Below, one piece after another: positions 14,290-20,663 of a DNA stretch of 21,616 nucleotides. Below the pieces are notes generated by a model. It was not told the origin of the DNA and did no database searches. It saw only the letters and a list, made by a program, of their open reading frames with translations. The translations under genes were made by a program, and so were the position numbers. Source of the stretch: Clostridiales bacterium (GTDB lineage Bacteria > Bacillota > Clostridia > Peptostreptococcales > Anaerovoracaceae); contig JAAZGD010000026.1 of NCBI GenBank assembly GCA_012511395.1, positions 1 to 21,616 on the forward strand. Reading direction: 5' to 3'. The first letter of the stretch is position 1. Each line of letters begins with the position of its first letter.

Positions 14290-14323
14290 TAATAAACCAT
14301 GATTTCTCCATTAAAAAGAAATG

Positions 14324-14361
14324 AAATAAAAATGATAGTTCGTGTTATAGCGAACTATCAT
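14324..14361 (-). terminator. Intrinsic terminator of xpt
   Basis: ATGATAGTTCG (14351-14361 side) and CGAACTATCAT (14332-14342 side) pair over 11 bases with an 8-base loop. TTTTTATTT follows on the minus strand, downstream of the xpt stop. This separates xpt from the transporter operon. Confidence 0.92.
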
Positions 14362-14392
14362 GTGAACTGTCTCCTTATTTATACGTATTGTT

Positions 14393-14965
14393 TTACTCAA
14401 ATTCAATTGTCCCATTCCTGATCTTCTTTATCACAGCCAGAGATTCAACTCTGAAGCCCTTTTCTCTCAATTTTTCAGCTCCTCCCTGAAAAGCTTTCTC
14501 TATTGCAATTCCGATTCCTAAAACTTCTGCACCCGCCTGTCTGCACAACTCACCAAGGGCAAGGGCCGCTTCTCCTGATGCCATAAAGTCATCGATTATT
14601 AAAATCTTCTCCCCTTCATTAAGAAAGGTTTTTGATGCAAAAAGCGTTGAAACGATGCCTTTTGTAAAGGATTTAGCAGGAGCACAGTAATACCCTTCAA
14701 CCAAAGTATTGGGGGCTGCCTTCTTTGCAAAGACAACAGGAATCCCATCAAAGTTCTTGGCCGTCTCGCAGGCCATGGCAATGCCGCTTGCCTCCACGGT
14801 CAAAATCTTATCCGGTGAAATGTCCTTGAACCTTTCGTGAAAAGCCTTTCCCAATTCCTCTAAAAACAACACATCTATCTGGTGATTCAAAAAATTATCC
14901 ACCTTCACAATCTCTGAACCGATGGCCGTTCCCTCTGATAGTATTTTCTTTTTTAAGCTGTCCAT
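14393..14965 (-). CDS. xpt: Xanthine phosphoribosyltransferase
   Basis: A 190-residue type I PRTase that joins xanthine (and less well guanine) with PRPP to give XMP. The sequence follows B. subtilis Xpt closely in plan: VDNFLNHQIDV near the start, TVEASGIAMA, PVVFAKK, the PRPP loop ILIIDDFMASGEAA and GIGIAIEKAFQGG. ATG 14963-14965 gives the expected MDSLKKKI start; GTG 14971 overlaps the AGGTGG ribosome binding site. It stands alone between two terminators. Unlike many Firmicutes xpt genes, there is no guanine riboswitch: the predicted leader is only about 25 bases. Confidence 0.93.
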   Translation of the reverse strand: MDSLKKKILSEGTAIGSEIVKVDNFLNHQIDVLFLEELGKAFHERFKDISPDKILTVEASGIAMACETAKNFDGIPVVFAKKAAPNTLVEGYYCAPAKSFTKGIVSTLFASKTFLNEGEKILIIDDFMASGEAALALGELCRQAGAEVLGIGIAIEKAFQGGAEKLREKGFRVESLAVIKKIRNGTIEFE

Positions 14966-14994
14966 TTCCACCTACCTGTTAATAAGTTTTTTTA

Positions 14995-15003
14995 AGTATA
15001 CCA
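14995..15003 (-). promoter_or_regulatory. xpt promoter (extended -10)
   Basis: On the minus strand TG-G-TATACT (14995-15002) lies 30 bases before the xpt start. The -35 is weak (TTATCC at 18 bases), but the TGn extension can compensate. Confidence 0.5.
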
Positions 15004-15046
15004 CTTTTTTCTTATTCAGGATAATTATATATTAACTTCTTAACAG

Positions 15047-15079
15047 AAAAAGCCTTCCGCCAAACATGGGCGAAAGGCT
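15047..15079 (-). terminator. Intrinsic terminator of the pepV-nhaC operon
   Basis: AGCCTTTCGCC pairs with GGCGGAAGGCT over 11 pairs with a 7-base loop, followed by TTTTCTG on the minus strand. The single non-Watson-Crick pair is a G-U only in the minus-strand RNA, which supports that direction. Confidence 0.92.
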
Positions 15080-15099
15080 CTCTTACATAAAACAATGCT

Positions 15100-16470
15100 C
15101 TACATAATAAGTCCTACAATGAGAAAACCTATAGCTGCCACTACAAATGGCACCATAACAAGAGGCACCGATGTTCTGAAATAATCTACAGGAGTGGTCT
15201 GTGTAGATGCAGCGGTCAAGATTACAGTATCGCTGTAAAGACATATATGGCCGCCGAAGCATACGGCAGAAATCAAGGCCCCCGAAGCTACAAACAAATT
15301 AACGCCCAAAGCTGCCGCAACAGGAATAACTATTGGAAATGCAATCATGGCAAGTCCCCAGAAGCTTCCTGTACCAAAGGATAAAAGGCCAATCACTACG
15401 AAGATGGTAACAGGCAGCAAAATGGGGCTCATGGACTTCATGGCAGCATCTATTACTATATCTACTAAACCAAGCTCTGTCATAGCGCCCATAAATACAT
15501 AGGCAAATATTATGATTACTATAACAGGTGCCATATCCACAACGCCTCTCATAATGGACTTGAAGAAGCCTACAACTGTAACAAGCTTTTGAGGCAAATA
15601 CATGATGAAGCAAAGTAAAATTGCAGCAAACAACCCTATAACAATATCCTCAAGCCAGATGGTATAGAATACTACAACAGCTATTGGCAGAAGGAAATTC
15701 AATGCTCTCTTTGGCTTTCCTTCCATTGCCTTTTCCTCATCAGGCAGCTCTATCAATGCAGCCTTTGCTTCAGGAGAAAAAACTTCCCCTGTGGTCAATG
15801 CCCGCTGTTCAGCCTTTTTCATAGGTCCAAACAGAGGAATAATCCCTAAACTGAACAAGGGTACAGCTATTACTGCAAGCCAGCCATAAAGAACAAAGGG
15901 CATAGTCTGCACATAGACAGAAAAGACAGAAGCCCCTTCGTCTACACCTGCCCCTAATATTTGAGTCCCCATAAAGGCTCCCCATGTACTGAAGGGAATA
16001 ATTGCACAGACTGTTACACCTGTGGAGTTAACGATATAGGCCAGCATTTCTCTTGGGATCTTGTGCTCATCGCATAAATCTCTTGTAGCTGCCCCTACTG
16101 CCAAGCAGTTCAGGTAATCATCTACAAAAATAATGATGCCCAGAATCCATGTGCCGATCATAGTCTGTTTTCTGGTTTTCAGCGTCTTTCTGGCAAGTCC
16201 TGAGAATCCAAGAACCCCTCCCGAATCGCTTAGCAAGGCAATCAGTGCTCCAAAAAGTGCCACCAGAATAAGCACCCACTGGCTTCCTTCATCGGTAACC
16301 ACCTCATACAAACCATCGGAAAAAGAATTGAATGCCGCAATAGGATTCATCTTTTCCAATATAAGGTATGCAGTGATTACGCCTACAACAAGGGACATGA
16401 AGGTGTCTTTGCTCCAAACTGCCACAATGATTAGCAGAACAATAGGAATAAGAATAATTAATGCACTCAT
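15100..16470 (-). CDS. NhaC-family Na+/H+ (or Na+-coupled organic acid) antiporter
   Basis: A 456-residue polytopic membrane protein with about ten or more hydrophobic spans. The IFVDDYLNCLAVG motif (about 114-126) with two Asp residues in a membrane segment, STWGAFMGTQI, SFGTGSFWGLAMIAFPI and the C-terminal GGHICLYSDTVILTAASTQTTP are typical of the NhaC superfamily. Members include Na+/H+ antiporters, the malate/lactate exchanger MleN and amino-acid exchangers, so the substrate is open. AAGGAGA precedes the ATG at 16470. It follows pepV by 65 bases without a terminator, so transport of a peptide-derived amino acid or of Na+ is plausible. Confidence 0.87.
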   Translation of the reverse strand: MSALIILIPIVLLIIVAVWSKDTFMSLVVGVITAYLILEKMNPIAAFNSFSDGLYEVVTDEGSQWVLILVALFGALIALLSDSGGVLGFSGLARKTLKTRKQTMIGTWILGIIIFVDDYLNCLAVGAATRDLCDEHKIPREMLAYIVNSTGVTVCAIIPFSTWGAFMGTQILGAGVDEGASVFSVYVQTMPFVLYGWLAVIAVPLFSLGIIPLFGPMKKAEQRALTTGEVFSPEAKAALIELPDEEKAMEGKPKRALNFLLPIAVVVFYTIWLEDIVIGLFAAILLCFIMYLPQKLVTVVGFFKSIMRGVVDMAPVIVIIIFAYVFMGAMTELGLVDIVIDAAMKSMSPILLPVTIFVVIGLLSFGTGSFWGLAMIAFPIVIPVAAALGVNLFVASGALISAVCFGGHICLYSDTVILTAASTQTTPVDYFRTSVPLVMVPFVVAAIGFLIVGLIM

Positions 16471-16535
16471 ATGAACTCTCCTTTCACAAAATACTAAATT
16501 GCTGTTCCTTCACTATTTAAAGTTTATGAAAGCCG

Positions 16536-17873
16536 TTACTTATAGGAGTCAGAACCGGTAACGATGTCCCAAATGGCAGCCGCAAATATTTCAGTCATCT
16601 TTACCAGAGTCTCCATGGAAATAAACTCATTTTCTTCATGGCAGGTATCAGGATCTCCCGGAAAAATCGGGCCCCATGACACGATGTTTGGCATAGCCTT
16701 GGCATAGGAACCGCCGTAAGCCAAAACGAACTCATTCTTTAAGCCCGACATCCTTTCATAGGCATCAGCAAAAGCCTTAAGAAAGGGCTTAGAGCTCTTC
16801 ACGTAGACAGGCGGCAGGTCCTGATAAGCTTCCACCTTCCCTCCATAACTCTGAGCCAAGTTTTCGAAAGCTTCCAAAATCAATTTAAACTCTGTGCCGT
16901 AAGCGTATCGTATGTCGAAAGTGATTAAAGTGCTTTCCTTATCTGCCTCTATAACGGTTGGGGTGAAAATATTTCTATGAACAAACTCACCTTCATAATA
17001 TTCGCTTTCACTTCTTAACCCCAGGCCTGATCCTTCGCCATCCTCAAAGTATTCCTTTAATAATTTCGCCACTGACAAAAGCGGGCTTCCCTTAATGTCC
17101 AGAGAAATAAGCTCTTCCGCCATTTTCATAATTGCATTCTCACCTTTCTCAGGCTGTGATGCATGAACCGACTTGCCTTGAATAACTATTTCCTTACCGT
17201 CTACTATTACAACACTTTTACCGGGCACCACATTTGATGCAGATCCGGCTGAAAGATGGGAGATTCTTTCATCAGTTCCAAAGGGCAGTCGAAGCTTTAC
17301 TGAAGCTACCCCCTTCTCAATGTTGCATATGGGGAATTCTCCGTCGGGCGTAAACCCGTAATCGGGAAGACTGAAGGATTCTACATATTCATAGATATCA
17401 GACCATTCCGTTTCCTCTCTGGTGCCAATAATCATCTGCACCTTCTTCCCAAAAGGAATATTCAGCTCTTCAGACAGCTTGGAGGCTGCCTTCAAAGCAT
17501 AAAGGGATGAAATTACAGGGCCCTTATCATCAAGAGTTCCTCTTGCATAAAGGTTGTCATCTTTTATAACTAAAGAGAAAGGATCAGTTTCCCACTTATC
17601 CATATCCCCTTCATTTACAACGTCAACATGAACTAGGATTCCAAGAGTTTCTTCACCCTCCCCTGTATCTATAACCCCCACCTCCCCATTAAGCTCTTTT
17701 CTAGATTTAAAACCCAGCCTTTCACCAAGGTCAAGGGCATAATCCAGGCTTTTTTCCACTTCCTCTCTTCTGTCAGTTACACTGGGGATTTCCACAAGCC
17801 CCTTAAGCTCCAAAACCATCGCATCTTTATACAGAGCCACCAGCTCTTTAAGCCTGTTGTAATTTTTATCCAT
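16536..17873 (-). CDS. pepV: Dipeptidase PepV, M20 metallopeptidase family
   Basis: A 445-residue two-domain zinc dipeptidase of the PepV/Xaa-His dipeptidase family, cytoplasmic, cutting unmodified dipeptides. Zinc and catalytic motifs are in order: VHVDVVNEGD (His82), YARGTLDDKGP (Asp115), IGTREETEW (Glu153 catalytic base and Glu154 ligand) and FTPDGEFPI (Asp177). A C-terminal PDTCHEENEFIS segment holds the last His ligand. The lid-domain segment is present. The frame opens further up with a TTG, but ATG 17871-17873 has GATGAGG eight bases before it and was chosen. It is the first gene of a probable operon with nhaC. Confidence 0.92.
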   Translation of the reverse strand: MDKNYNRLKELVALYKDAMVLELKGLVEIPSVTDRREEVEKSLDYALDLGERLGFKSRKELNGEVGVIDTGEGEETLGILVHVDVVNEGDMDKWETDPFSLVIKDDNLYARGTLDDKGPVISSLYALKAASKLSEELNIPFGKKVQMIIGTREETEWSDIYEYVESFSLPDYGFTPDGEFPICNIEKGVASVKLRLPFGTDERISHLSAGSASNVVPGKSVVIVDGKEIVIQGKSVHASQPEKGENAIMKMAEELISLDIKGSPLLSVAKLLKEYFEDGEGSGLGLRSESEYYEGEFVHRNIFTPTVIEADKESTLITFDIRYAYGTEFKLILEAFENLAQSYGGKVEAYQDLPPVYVKSSKPFLKAFADAYERMSGLKNEFVLAYGGSYAKAMPNIVSWGPIFPGDPDTCHEENEFISMETLVKMTEIFAAAIWDIVTGSDSYK

Positions 17874-17915
17874 AATCTTTAACCTCATCTCTTCATACGT
17901 ACACAATCGGGATTT

Positions 17916-17944
17916 ATTAGAGTCAATTATACACCCGCTGTCAA
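17916..17944 (-). promoter_or_regulatory. Promoter of the pepV-nhaC operon
   Basis: On the minus strand a perfect -35 TTGACA (17939-17944) is 17 bases from TCTAAT (17916-17921). A perfect TATAAT (17926-17931) also lies in this stretch but has a poor -35, so the exact pair is unsure. It lies back-to-back with the tRNA promoter. Confidence 0.5.
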
Positions 17945-17959
17945 AATAATTACATTGCC

Positions 17960-17988
17960 TTGCAATCTTTTTTCTCTTTGTGTATAAT
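17960..17988 (+). promoter_or_regulatory. Promoter of tRNA-Leu
   Basis: TTGCAA (17960-17965) and TATAAT (17983-17988) are 17 bases apart. Transcription should begin near 17995, about a dozen bases before the mature tRNA. Confidence 0.8.
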
Positions 17989-18006
17989 TCCTTTCGTAAC
18001 GTTTAT

Positions 18007-18093
18007 GCGGATATGGCGGAATTGGCAGACGCGCACGGTTCAGGTCCGTGTGAAGGTGACTTCGTGAAGGTTCAAATCCTTTTATCCGCACCA
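18007..18093 (+). tRNA. tRNA-Leu (anticodon CAG)
   Basis: An 87-base class II tRNA with encoded CCA (18091-18093). The acceptor stem GCGGATA (18007-18013) pairs with TATCCGC (18083-18089). The anticodon stem CACGG/CCGTG frames the loop TTCAGGT with CAG at 18041-18043, reading CUG leucine codons. A long variable arm (GAAGG/CTTCG) and a TTCAAAT T-loop are present. It has its own promoter and terminator. Confidence 0.95.
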
Positions 18094-18097
18094 AAAA

Positions 18098-18126
18098 CGG
18101 CATCTCAAAAAGAGATGCTGTTTTCT
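18098..18126 (+). terminator. Intrinsic terminator of tRNA-Leu
   Basis: CGGCATCTC pairs with GAGATGCTG (one G-U in plus-strand RNA) around a five-A loop, followed by TTTTCTT. It begins five bases after the CCA end. Confidence 0.92.
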
Positions 18127-18219
18127 TAAGAATTCTGAAAGAATTACATAATAGATTGTTAATTAGACTTAGAGCAATAAAAACTGTTATTATATAGGTA
18201 AGAAAGGGAGGATTTAGGG

Positions 18220-18537
18220 ATGAATAAAAAACTATACAGATCAGATGAAAATAAAGTACTTCTTGGTATATGCGGCGGTATTGGCGAGTACTTTGATGTA
18301 GATCCTGTTATTATAAGAGTCATACTGGTGGTTCTCATATTTTTAGGATTTTCAGGAATATTCGCTTATATAGTAGCTGCCTTTATCATCCCCAAAAAGC
18401 CGGGCCCTGTTACTAATGTAACCTACGCATATAAAGAAACAAAGGATGAAGACAGTAAGCTTGAAGAACCGCCCGCTTCAGAAGGAGATCCAAATATTAT
18501 AAAGACTGAACAAGGTACTTATAGGATAAATAAATAG
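18220..18537 (+). CDS. PspC-domain membrane protein
   Basis: A 105-residue protein with an N-terminal PspC domain: LYRSDENKVLLGICGGIGEYFDVDP followed by a single strong membrane span (about 31-57, VIIRVILVVLIFLGFSGIFAY), given here in parts. A charged, probably cytoplasmic tail of about 45 residues follows. PspC proteins are part of phage-shock or envelope-stress responses; in Bacillota, short stand-alone forms are common and of unclear role. GGGAGG lies about nine bases before the ATG. A weak promoter (TTAGAC with a TATTA-like -10 near 18187-18196) may serve it. No pspA lies nearby. Confidence 0.88.
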   Translation: MNKKLYRSDENKVLLGICGGIGEYFDVDPVIIRVILVVLIFLGFSGIFAYIVAAFIIPKKPGPVTNVTYAYKETKDEDSKLEEPPASEGDPNIIKTEQGTYRINK

Positions 18538-18558
18538 GGGCAGCAATCTGCCCCTTTA
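18533..18558. terminator. Bidirectional terminator between pspC-domain gene and FAD dehydrogenase
   Basis: AGGGGCAG pairs with CTGCCCCT around a CAAT loop (18536-18555). The plus-strand stop codon TAG (18535-18537) overlaps the stem, and the minus-strand stop starts right beside it. T-rich bases follow on both strands (TTATCTT, and TATTTATTTAT on the minus strand). Confidence 0.75.
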
Positions 18559-19950
18559 TCTTAAAAGATTTCTATATTTTTCCGCTAAGATTCTCCCCAC
18601 CAGCACTCCGCTGGCGCTTGCCTGGGAAAGTGAATGCGTCACCCCTGAGCCATCCCCTAAAACGTAAAAGTTCTTGATTCTCGTTTCAAGATTATTATCC
18701 ACCTCCACCTTTGAGTTGTAGAACTTAACTTCTACACCGTAAAGCAAGGTGTCCTCATTTGCGGTTCCCGGTGCAATTTTATCAAGAGCATAGATCATTT
18801 CAATTATATTATCCAATTGCCTTTTTGGAATTACCAGGGACAAATCTCCCGGGGTTGCCTTTAAGGTAGGCCTTGTAAAGCTCTTGGCCATCCTTCTGTC
18901 ACTGCTTCTTCTGCCCTTTACCAGATCTCCAAACCTTTGAAGCAGAACGCCTCCTCCCAGCATATTGCTGAGCCTTGCAATGGATTCACCGTATTCATTG
19001 GAATCTTCAAAGGGCTCGGTAAAGTTGTTTGAAACCAAAAGAGCAAAGTTTGTATTCTCTGTTCTTAAGGATGGATCTGCATAGCTGTGGCCGTTAACTG
19101 TAACTATACCGTTTGTATTTTCTGTTACAACCTCTCCATAAGGGTTCATACAGAAGGTTCTGACCATATCATTATATTTATCTGTCTTATAGACAAGCTT
19201 GCTCTCATATACCTGATCTGTAATATGCTTGAATATTTCTGCAGGGAGTTCGACTCTGACACCTATATCCACCCTGTTGCTCTTCTGGTTAACACCAAGC
19301 TTTTCACATACTTCCCCGTTCCACTTGGAGCCTGACCTGCCTGAAGCCATAACAACATTATCGCCGAAGAATTCTTCTCCTTTTTCAGTGGTAATTTTAA
19401 AGGTTCCGTCATCGAGAAGCTCTACATCAGTAATGGTTGTGTAAAACCTAATATCTATTCTATCCTTAGTATAGTCATAGATTCTCCCCAAGATTTCCAC
19501 ATTCCTGTCGGTTCCCAAATGTCTGATTTTTGCATCCAGCATCTTTAGGTTATTCTGAAGCGCCAATCTCTTTAACTCTGAGCTTGCTGAATTATATAAT
19601 TTAGCCTCGCTGCCCCCCATATCGCATAACACGCTGTCCACATATTCCATTAAATCCATGGCAGCATCTACACCAACATAAGCGTGAAGGTCTCCTCCAA
19701 ACTCTGTGGTAATATTATACTTTCCGTCAGAAAGAGTACCTGCACCGCCGTAGCCGCTCATAATATGGCAGGGGTTGCATCTTATACAAGTCTCTGTTTT
19801 CCCCATTTTTATGGGACATTGCCTCTTCTCAAGAGGTGCCCCTTTGTCCAGCATCAAAACAGTGGCAGAATTAGGGATTTTCGTCAGTTCAAGTGACAAA
19901 AATACGCCGCTGGCTCCTGCACCTATGATGATGATGTCGAACTTGTTCAT
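18556..19950 (-). CDS. COG2509-type FAD-dependent dehydrogenase
   Basis: A 464-residue flavoprotein of unknown substrate. The N-terminus has the Rossmann FAD motif IIIGAGASGVFLSLEL (Gly10, Gly12, Gly15). Next is a Cys-rich segment with C45, C55, C58 and C61 (CxxCxxC core), followed by SGYGGAGTLSDGKYN. A middle FAD contact is VVMASGRSGSKW, and the C-terminal flavin motif is FYVLGDGSGVTHSLSQASASG. This pattern is typical of the COG2509 group. The cysteines may bind metal or act in redox, but that is a guess. ATG 19948-19950 has GGAGGA before it; the longer frame from 19989 enters the promoter palindrome. It is divergent from the 63-residue membrane protein and likely monocistronic. Confidence 0.85.
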   Translation of the reverse strand: MNKFDIIIIGAGASGVFLSLELTKIPNSATVLMLDKGAPLEKRQCPIKMGKTETCIRCNPCHIMSGYGGAGTLSDGKYNITTEFGGDLHAYVGVDAAMDLMEYVDSVLCDMGGSEAKLYNSASSELKRLALQNNLKMLDAKIRHLGTDRNVEILGRIYDYTKDRIDIRFYTTITDVELLDDGTFKITTEKGEEFFGDNVVMASGRSGSKWNGEVCEKLGVNQKSNRVDIGVRVELPAEIFKHITDQVYESKLVYKTDKYNDMVRTFCMNPYGEVVTENTNGIVTVNGHSYADPSLRTENTNFALLVSNNFTEPFEDSNEYGESIARLSNMLGGGVLLQRFGDLVKGRRSSDRRMAKSFTRPTLKATPGDLSLVIPKRQLDNIIEMIYALDKIAPGTANEDTLLYGVEVKFYNSKVEVDNNLETRIKNFYVLGDGSGVTHSLSQASASGVLVGRILAEKYRNLLR

Positions 19951-19992
19951 AATTATCCTCCTCGTTATGGTCTTATAACCAACACGCAAAAC

Positions 19993-20027
19993 ATTATACC
20001 ATAATTACTTCATAATTATGGTATAAT
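19993..20027. promoter_or_regulatory. Palindromic divergent promoter / putative operator
   Basis: A perfect inverted repeat: ATTATACCATAATTA (19993-20007), spacer CTTCA, TAATTATGGTATAAT (20013-20027). Each outer end is an extended -10 element (TGG-TATAAT), one for the FAD dehydrogenase on the minus strand and one for the small membrane protein on the plus strand. No good -35 is seen for either. The two promoters share the same DNA, so only one polymerase, or a dimeric regulator, could bind at a time. Confidence 0.75.
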
Positions 20028-20075
20028 ACATTATTTCGTGGGTTTATTCTACACCATTAATTCAGGAGAGTGCCC

Positions 20076-20267
20076 ATGAATTCATTAAAGAGATTTCTTG
20101 CAGGAAGAGACTTAAAAGCCTTTGGCTTCGGACTGTTTTTAATAATCCTGTCCCTCTTCGCCCTTCACTCAGCCATTACAAGAGAAATTAAGTCCTATTA
20201 CATAACAGGGTTCATACTCTTTCTCTTCTTTGGAACAGCCTTAATCAGAAAGAGCAGAAAGCCCTAA
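20076..20267 (+). CDS. Small two-span membrane protein, unknown function
   Basis: A 63-residue hydrophobic protein I do not recognise. A basic head (NSLKRFLAGRDLK) precedes a first membrane span at about 15-34 (AFGFGLFLIILSLFALHSAI). A short charged loop (TREIKS), a second span (about 42-57) and a basic tail (RKSRKP) follow. The positive charges at both ends suggest both termini inside. ATG 20076 was chosen because AGGAG lies seven bases upstream; an in-frame GTG at 20070 overlaps that site. A good ribosome binding site, a promoter and a terminator all support a real gene. Confidence 0.7.
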   Translation: MNSLKRFLAGRDLKAFGFGLFLIILSLFALHSAITREIKSYYITGFILFLFFGTALIRKSRKP

Positions 20268-20278
20268 GCTAAATACAA

Positions 20279-20310
20279 AAGAGGGAGCCTTAAGCTCCCT
20301 CTTCTTTGTT
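20279..20310. terminator. Bidirectional terminator
   Basis: AAGAGGGAGC pairs with GCTCCCTCTT around a CTTAA loop (20279-20303). CTTTGTT follows on the plus strand and TTGTATTT on the minus strand. It ends both the small membrane protein gene and the convergent DUF1292 gene. Confidence 0.88.
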
Positions 20311-20317
20311 CTTGTTA

Positions 20318-20599
20318 TTATTCTTCAACATCCTCAGCTACAAGCTTGTCGAATTCAGCTACTGCTTTATTGAATTCCTCATCGTCATCAATATCTACAA
20401 GCTCGTACTCCTCGTCTCCGATTTCCTTGTATCCGTAAATGTACACATCATCTGAACCATCAAGCGGTACCAGTGCTATGTACTCCTTGCCGTCAGCTTC
20501 GAAGACTCCCATAACTTCTGTTTCTACACTTTCTCCATCTTCAAATTCCAGGGTTATAATATCTTCGTCTTCCATTTCTTGTTTTTCTTTATCAGACAT
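20318..20599 (-). CDS. DUF1292 protein (YrzB-like)
   Basis: A 93-residue very acidic protein of the DUF1292 family, widespread in Bacillota and of unknown function. The core IITLEFEDGESVETEVMGVF, YIALVPLDGSDDVYIYGY and the EYELVDIDDDEEFNKA tail are characteristic. CGGAGGAATGAA precedes the ATG. In many Firmicutes DUF1292 genes sit near the yrrK/yrzL cluster; here it follows uvrC by 60 bases but has its own promoter. Confidence 0.9.
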   Translation of the reverse strand: MSDKEKQEMEDEDIITLEFEDGESVETEVMGVFEADGKEYIALVPLDGSDDVYIYGYKEIGDEEYELVDIDDDEEFNKAVAEFDKLVAEDVEE

Positions 20600-20634
20600 T
20601 TCATTCCTCCGTAATAATAAACTTGGTTTTGTTC

Positions 20635-20663
20635 ACTATAACATTTACACATGTTTATATCAA
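20635..20663 (-). promoter_or_regulatory. Promoter of the DUF1292 gene
   Basis: On the minus strand TTGATA (20658-20663) and TATAGT (20635-20640) are 17 bases apart. The -35 overlaps the uvrC stop codon, so readthrough from uvrC and independent transcription are both possible. Confidence 0.7.

Noticed and set aside
15299..15613. Second minus-strand frame within nhaC rich in Cys and Tyr
   Set aside because: It is an out-of-frame reading of a membrane protein gene; the Cys/Tyr/His richness comes from the frame shift of hydrophobic codons.
18131..18145. Inverted repeat AATTCT-GAA-AGAATT upstream of the PspC-domain gene
   Set aside because: Six-base AT-rich arms are short enough to arise by chance, and its position relative to a weak promoter gives no clear operator role.
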